This document shows positions 59,432-64,000 of a stretch of 64,000 nucleotides of DNA, piece by piece. The notes below the pieces were generated by a model. That model was not told where the DNA came from. It saw only the letters and a program-made list of their open reading frames with translations, and did no database searches. Position 1 is the stretch's first letter; each line of letters opens with the position of its first letter. The stretch lies in NCBI GenBank assembly GCA_020636105.1, contig JACJYL010000001.1:186001-250000 (forward strand), in the 5' to 3' direction. This stretch comes from Lewinellaceae bacterium. GTDB lineage: Bacteria; Bacteroidota; Bacteroidia; Chitinophagales; Saprospiraceae. A program made the translations under genes and the position numbers.

Positions 59432-60770
59432 ATTCTGTTTTGCGATTTATGGCTTTTTTAAGGAGCTCGGGTAAGGCCTTGTCAACAACCTGTAGGGTTT
59501 CGTTTACATTAAGGGTCCCGTTAACAATATGAGCGGAGTTTAAAATGTGAACTCCAGGAAGGGAAGTCGATACCGCGGGAAGTTTTTCCGAGTATTTGAG
59601 CGTAGGGAGCGCAAAGACATAAGGGGCTCTGCTTACCCTGAACGCGACCACATCCTCCTCAGATAAATGCGGATACATGTTGAGCAAACTGGACAGGAAT
59701 AAGGTTTTTATCTGTTCGTCATTCCAATGAAAAATCGGGTTGCTGCTCTTGGCATAACGAGGCAGATAAATGAGTGAGTTGCCGCCAAAAAATTCGGGGT
59801 CAACAATATTGGTCATTTCGATGATTCCCGTAAATGGTGATTTGTCTGTCACGTTGGTAACGTAATAGGGGGAAATGCTCTTTTTGAGCAATAAGGACGC
59901 ACAAATTACCCCGAGATATTCTATATTTTGATGCTGCTGAACTTCCCTGCGGAGTAAATCTTTGCATATTTCTGCCGCTATGGAGGAAGGGGTGGTGACG
60001 ATTACCTCATTGAACAGATCCGGTTGATTTTTGGCTGTTTCCACCATAACATTTCCATAATAATCCCGGTAAATGCAGGTGACCTTATGAGCTGTTTTAA
60101 CATGAACTCCCTGCTGAATCAGCTGTTCCTTGAAACGTTTTAAAATAGTTGCGTATCCTCCTTCCACATAACCGAACATTTCTTTTTTGAGCCCCGTCCG
60201 ACGAGCCTTGTACATGCGCTGGATGGTTGTCCAAATAAAGGCAGCGGAAGTGTGTTGGTAGTTGTCTCCCAGTTTTGCCCTGAGCAGCGGCAGCCATATT
60301 TTCTCAAAAGTGTTGCTTCCTGACCATTTTTTTAACCAGTCTGCCACCCTGATATTTTCCAGCCGCTTCCAGTTTTTTATTTTGGAGGCGTAAAAAATAG
60401 TAAAGCCCAGCCTCAGTTTATCCAATATCGATAGGGGAGGGAAGCGTAAAAATTCCATGGTATTCGACATTGAGTATAGTTTGCCGCCGGTATAAAATCC
60501 GGTTTTGGTTTCCACCCAATTTATGGTTTCTTCCAAGCCGATCTCTTTCAGCAGGTTTCTCAGCGTGGTATCAGAGCGTAAAATGACATGGTAGTATTTG
60601 TCCCAAAAGTATTGATCCAATTTCCACGTTGAAGTGAGCCCGCCGGGGGCATTTGCTGCTTCCATCAGGGTCACCTCATGTCCTGCTTGAGATAGTTTAT
60701 GGGCCAGGTACATTCCGAGCATTCCGCCTCCAACAATGCCCCAGTGTTTTTTAGAAATATTCATAACCAT
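59415..60770 (-). CDS. FAD-dependent oxidoreductase (amine-oxidase/UDP-galactopyranose mutase-like)
   Basis: About 451 residues from the start at 60770 (MVMNISKKHWGIVGGGMLGM). The longer frame to 60914 runs into the dehydrogenase gene and adds meaningless sequence. The N-terminal dinucleotide fold is IVGGGMLGMYLAHKLSQAGH followed by an acidic residue in TLMEAANAPGG (about residues 10-42). DQYFWDKYYHVILRSDT and VEGGYATILKRFKEQL are typical of NAD(P)/FAD oxidoreductases found in polysaccharide clusters, related to protoporphyrinogen oxidase. The substrate is unknown. It overlaps the deacetylase gene by 17 bases and follows the dehydrogenase gene by 29. Confidence 0.82.
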   Translation of the reverse strand: MVMNISKKHWGIVGGGMLGMYLAHKLSQAGHEVTLMEAANAPGGLTSTWKLDQYFWDKYYHVILRSDTTLRNLLKEIGLEETINWVETKTGFYTGGKLYSMSNTMEFLRFPPLSILDKLRLGFTIFYASKIKNWKRLENIRVADWLKKWSGSNTFEKIWLPLLRAKLGDNYQHTSAAFIWTTIQRMYKARRTGLKKEMFGYVEGGYATILKRFKEQLIQQGVHVKTAHKVTCIYRDYYGNVMVETAKNQPDLFNEVIVTTPSSIAAEICKDLLRREVQQHQNIEYLGVICASLLLKKSISPYYVTNVTDKSPFTGIIEMTNIVDPEFFGGNSLIYLPRYAKSSNPIFHWNDEQIKTLFLSSLLNMYPHLSEEDVVAFRVSRAPYVFALPTLKYSEKLPAVSTSLPGVHILNSAHIVNGTLNVNETLQVVDKALPELLKKAINRKTEYETYA

Positions 60771-60799
60771 TTTTTTGTCAATGATAATTTCAACATTCT

Positions 60800-62530
60800 C
60801 TAAATAAGACAAAATTGCTTTGCTGCACAAAGAGCGAGTAATGGGATAAATCCTCGATAATCGTGCAGGGGGGCTACAGGTCCGGGAGGAACCAGGTCGC
60901 AGGCTGTGTTGCAACTGGCGGCCAGTTTTCGGATGTTTTTGAAATCAGCCTTGTTGTACGATTCGGTAACAAAATGATCGTTCAAAAACTGTATGGTCTG
61001 AACGACTTCATTGGAGCAGCCTTTTTCAACTATTTTAAAGGTATCATGAACGAAATCAATGAATTTCTTATCGGGTATTTTACTTCCGCGGCCGATTCCG
61101 GTGTAACTCATTTCAGCGGACTCCATGGTGGCTCTGTTGAACAAGTTGCAGGCATCAATAATTCCGTTTAATTTTTTGGCCCCACGGAGAATCCGCTCGA
61201 TTTTTGTCAGGTAAATTTTATGTCCGGTAGCAAATAAAATAAGGTTGGCTTCCCGTATTGCCGCCTCCAGGTCATTGGTAAAATATTTGACCAATCCCGC
61301 TTTCAGGAGGTTCTGGTCGTCTTTTTTTACGAATGGATCGTGTAAGATAACTTCAACTTCCCGACCCATCAGTGCTGATGCTAATACGATCGAAGGAGAG
61401 TTCCTGGTGTCTTCGGAATTGAAACGGTAGGCAGTCCCTAAAATGGCGATCTTTTTATAACGGAGGGATCCGAATTTTCTTTCTGCCAACCGAATGGTTT
61501 CTGCCGGGGAAGCCTCATTGATTTCTCTTGCCTTGAGCAATAGGCTGTCAGAAGTGTCAGATCCGCTTTCGATCTTTCGCCACAAAAGCAGGATGCCGTC
61601 TTTGGGTAAACAATGACCACCCACACCCAGCGTTGGGATCAGTAAACCACCACTGGGGACGGCATTGGGATTAAATGAAGCCTCATCTTCAAGGGACAGC
61701 CTTTTGTTGACTTTATCACGTAGATGGTAAAAATCAAGGTCATGTTGATCGCAATACCTTACCACTTCTGTTGAGAAAGCTATACGAACATCACGATACG
61801 CATTTTCCAGGGTTTTGGTTATTTCGGCACTTAAGCTGTTGGTGATGAAAAGTTTTCCTTTTGTAACAATATGTTCGTAAACTGTTTTAATGATCCGGCC
61901 CGTTTCGGGGTGAAGTCCTGCAACGAGTTTGTCGGAATCGGAAATCCTTTCCACCAGCCTGCCCGGCATTACCCGGTTGGGGCTGTTGCCCAATAGGATA
62001 TCTTGTCCTTCGATCAGTCCAAATTTTTCGAAATGTTCCTGAATGACAGTACCCATGGAGGAAGGGGCAAGGGTAGATTCAAAAACGATGACAGGAACTT
62101 TTTCTTCGGGCTTTTTTTGAAGAACTTCAGCTAATGCCGTAAGGGCTTCAAACATAGGGCCATAATCGGGTTCAAATCCCTTTTTGTCCGTTTGAACACA
62201 GATGAGGATCATGTCAGCATCGGCAATGTCATAATAGTGATGAGTGGCCGACAAAAGTCCTGCCGCTACAGCTTCTTTTACGATTTCTTCCAAATGAGGT
62301 TCTATGCCTCCGATGACAGATTGGCCGTTATTGATGGCATCGACTTTCCATCCGGAGTTGATCGAGTTACGTTGAACGACGACAACCTTTGCCGGGGTAT
62401 CGGAATCCAGTTTAATACGTGCATGGGCAAGCAGGGCCGCCATGGGCATTCCTACAATGCCAGGACCGATCACTCCTATTTTGTTAAGTTTCCAGGAAAC
62501 AGTATGGTTGTGATTGAGTAATATTTCCAT
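60800..62530 (-). CDS. UDP-glucose/GDP-mannose dehydrogenase family protein (probable UDP-ManNAc dehydrogenase)
   Basis: A 576-residue NAD-dependent four-electron dehydrogenase that makes a nucleotide-linked uronic acid. The N-terminal nucleotide fold is IGVIGPGIVGMPMAALLAHA (about residues 17-36). FESTLAPSSMGTV (about 151-163) and the central NSLSAEITKTLENAYRDVRI (about 236-255) follow. The catalytic Cys lies in LGVGGHCLPKDG (about 305-316), and the C-terminal lobe contains AILGTAYRFNSEDTRNSPS. It is about 150 residues longer than WecC or Ugd; the extra part is at the C-terminus and ends in a Cys-rich hydrophobic tail. The presence of wecB in the cluster favours UDP-ManNAc as substrate. Confidence 0.88.
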   Translation of the reverse strand: MEILLNHNHTVSWKLNKIGVIGPGIVGMPMAALLAHARIKLDSDTPAKVVVVQRNSINSGWKVDAINNGQSVIGGIEPHLEEIVKEAVAAGLLSATHHYYDIADADMILICVQTDKKGFEPDYGPMFEALTALAEVLQKKPEEKVPVIVFESTLAPSSMGTVIQEHFEKFGLIEGQDILLGNSPNRVMPGRLVERISDSDKLVAGLHPETGRIIKTVYEHIVTKGKLFITNSLSAEITKTLENAYRDVRIAFSTEVVRYCDQHDLDFYHLRDKVNKRLSLEDEASFNPNAVPSGGLLIPTLGVGGHCLPKDGILLLWRKIESGSDTSDSLLLKAREINEASPAETIRLAERKFGSLRYKKIAILGTAYRFNSEDTRNSPSIVLASALMGREVEVILHDPFVKKDDQNLLKAGLVKYFTNDLEAAIREANLILFATGHKIYLTKIERILRGAKKLNGIIDACNLFNRATMESAEMSYTGIGRGSKIPDKKFIDFVHDTFKIVEKGCSNEVVQTIQFLNDHFVTESYNKADFKNIRKLAASCNTACDLVPPGPVAPLHDYRGFIPLLALCAAKQFCLI

Positions 62531-62557
62531 AATTCTATTGGGATAGGTTAAAGAATT

Positions 62558-64000
62558 TTAAACAATTTTTTTGTCTATAAACTGCTGGAACCAAAGCTCC
62601 AGACAAAGAGCGCCCCAAAGGGTTCTGCCATAGGATCGTTCATTATCAATGAGTTGTTCCATTTTTTTTGGATCGAAAATGCCTCTCTTTTTGCAGTTCG
62701 GGCAAAGAAGTGTGTCTTTGATAAAATCAGACGCCCCGTTTTTGGCCCATATGGAAAGCGGAACAGGGAACCCCATTTTATCTTTTCGATTTAATATCTC
62801 AGGAGGTAAAATATTCCTGGCGGCTTTTTTGAGGATGTATTTCATTTCCCCGCCTTTGAACTTCATGGCTACGGGCATGGAGGCAATGAGGTCGACAATT
62901 CTTTTGTCGAGTAACGGGACACGGGATTCAAGGGAAACAGCCATACTCACCCTGTCTTCTACCTGCAGCAATCCGGGAAGGCTGCCAAACATGTCGAAGT
63001 TCGTCATTTTATTAAAATAGGACCTGGTGTCCGGGTGGTTAAACAACTGTTGGAAATTGCTGAATATTTGTTCCTTATTGTAACGTTGACGAAAATCTTC
63101 CGTGTAGAGATCAAGGGTGCTTTCACTTCGATCGATCAGGTGAAAATACCGACGATCCATGTCTTCGAAAGCGCCTGTTCTCCAGAAATTTCGCATCATG
63201 GGAACATACTGTTTTAAGGAAGGTAAATTGGGTACGATGGACTGAAGTGAGACAATGTGTTCTCCTTCGTCATTCGTCTCGTAAATGGCTCCCTTCAAGG
63301 CTTGTTCCAGGTAAGCGATGACGTATCGGGTGTATCCGCCGAATATTTCATCACCGCCCTGACCCCCAAGGATTACTTTCACTTTTCCGGAAGCCATTTT
63401 GGAAACCATATACTGAGGAAACAAACCCGGGCCAACCGTGGGCTCATCCATTTGGTAAATGAGTTTGGGCAGGACTTCAACGAAATCAGCCTCTGTCGGG
63501 TAAATTTTAAACATTTGGGCATTACAATGCCGGCCGACAAGATCGGCATAACCGGTTTCATCAAATTCGGAACCTTCCCGGAATGCACCGGTAAAAGTTC
63601 TAAGGCTATCAGGAACATGCCGCGAAGCGAGTAGGGTCACGATGCTGGAATCTATCCCACCACTGAGGTAGGTCCCCAGCGGAACATCACTCCTCAACTG
63701 GATCTTAATAGTGTCTTCCAGGAGCCGTTGGAGTTCGTACACAAAATACTCCAGCGTATGGTGAGTATCAATCCGGAAGGTGGGCTCCCAATATTTTACC
63801 AGCCTGTTTTTGAGGGAATCATTTAAATCAATGACCAAAAAGTGTCCGGGTAATACTTTGTTTATATTTTTAAAAAGTGTTTTTTCTCCCAGCACAAACT
63901 GGAAAGTGAGGTATTCGTTTAAAGATTCCTGGTTGAACTCTGCCTGCACATCAGGATGGGCCAAAATGGCTTTGATTTCCGATGCGAATATATTTTTTCC
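62558..64000 (-). CDS. asnB: Asparagine synthase (glutamine-hydrolysing), cut by window end
   Basis: The C-terminal 481 residues are present. The frame stays open to the window end (GKNIFASEIKAILAHPDV), so the N-terminal glutaminase domain lies outside. The synthetase domain shows the ATP pyrophosphatase loop YLSGGIDSSIVTLLASRH, GGQGGDEIFGGYTRYVIAYL and SMAVSLESRVPLLDKRIVDL. Enzymes of this kind in polysaccharide clusters usually amidate a uronic acid or other sugar carboxyl group rather than make free asparagine. That would suit a uronic acid made by the adjacent dehydrogenase gene, which starts 27 bases downstream. Confidence 0.93.
   Translation of the reverse strand, partial: GKNIFASEIKAILAHPDVQAEFNQESLNEYLTFQFVLGEKTLFKNINKVLPGHFLVIDLNDSLKNRLVKYWEPTFRIDTHHTLEYFVYELQRLLEDTIKIQLRSDVPLGTYLSGGIDSSIVTLLASRHVPDSLRTFTGAFREGSEFDETGYADLVGRHCNAQMFKIYPTEADFVEVLPKLIYQMDEPTVGPGLFPQYMVSKMASGKVKVILGGQGGDEIFGGYTRYVIAYLEQALKGAIYETNDEGEHIVSLQSIVPNLPSLKQYVPMMRNFWRTGAFEDMDRRYFHLIDRSESTLDLYTEDFRQRYNKEQIFSNFQQLFNHPDTRSYFNKMTNFDMFGSLPGLLQVEDRVSMAVSLESRVPLLDKRIVDLIASMPVAMKFKGGEMKYILKKAARNILPPEILNRKDKMGFPVPLSIWAKNGASDFIKDTLLCPNCKKRGIFDPKKMEQLIDNERSYGRTLWGALCLELWFQQFIDKKIV

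Noticed and set aside
60771..60914. N-terminal extension of the flavin oxidoreductase overlapping the dehydrogenase gene
   Set aside because: The extra 48 residues precede the dinucleotide-binding fold and look random; MVMNISKKHWGIVGGG is a normal start.
1..64000. CRISPR arrays, tRNA or rRNA genes
   Set aside because: No direct-repeat arrays with regular spacing and no tRNA- or rRNA-like sequence were recognised by reading; a dedicated search was not possible.

Overview
The window looks like a chromosome segment of a Bacteroidota bacterium, probably of the Saprospiria/Lewinella kind (the rank is inference). The signs are a SusC/SusD pair with a polysaccharide-utilisation locus, type IX secretion sorting domains of both kinds (gliding-motility type B and PNPNP-like type A), a Bacteroidota promoter with TTTG and TAnnTTTG boxes, a Nudix-type AraR regulator and the Bacteroidota form of sugar transferase. 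No rRNA, tRNA or CRISPR array was seen.

0-7.5 kb: an LptF/LptG permease overlaps a PAP2 phosphatase gene. They are followed by an IS110-family insertion sequence, then an alanine/sodium symporter and a small secreted protein on the minus strand. The IS110 element is the most striking object here. Its left non-coding end folds into two stem-loops whose internal loops match, at four separate places, the left target, right target, left donor end and right donor end. All four matches stop at the same AT dinucleotide. This is the architecture of a bridge RNA, and it fixes the element ends at about 2914 and 4174. A second, empty copy of the target lies in the nearby symporter terminator region.

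7.5-16.3 kb: an Xaa-Pro aminopeptidase and a two-gene trans-3-hydroxy-L-proline to L-proline pathway. Next come a large surface protein with a type B sorting domain, a lipoprotein, an outer-membrane barrel-like protein and a ROK sugar kinase.

16.4-41.1 kb: a complete arabinan/L-arabinose system. On the minus strand lie araR (Nudix regulator), then araB, araD and a sodium/solute symporter. On the plus strand a promoter with a perfect 19-bp palindrome over its start region drives a glycan-binding lipoprotein, SusC, SusD, GH43, GH51, GH43, GH43, GH127, GH51, araA and an aldose 1-epimerase. Extracellular and periplasmic enzymes cut arabinan to arabinose; AraA, AraB and AraD convert it to xylulose 5-phosphate. 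Two relics, a SusC plug fragment under the promoter and a GH43 tail between enzymes, suggest that the locus was rebuilt by replacement. A truncated short-chain dehydrogenase marks its downstream edge.

41.7-64 kb: a GH2 enzyme and a CotH-type secreted protein, then a mostly minus-strand envelope-polysaccharide cluster. It holds a sugar transferase, an AraC-type DNA-binding domain, two deacetylase-type proteins, WecB, an HAD phosphatase, two multi-membrane GT39-type transferases, a UbiA-type phosphoribosyltransferase, a secreted GH38-like protein, a GT2 transferase, a flavin oxidoreductase, a nucleotide-sugar dehydrogenase and an asparagine synthase cut by the window end. WecB plus the dehydrogenase point to a ManNAcA-type sugar, as an inference.
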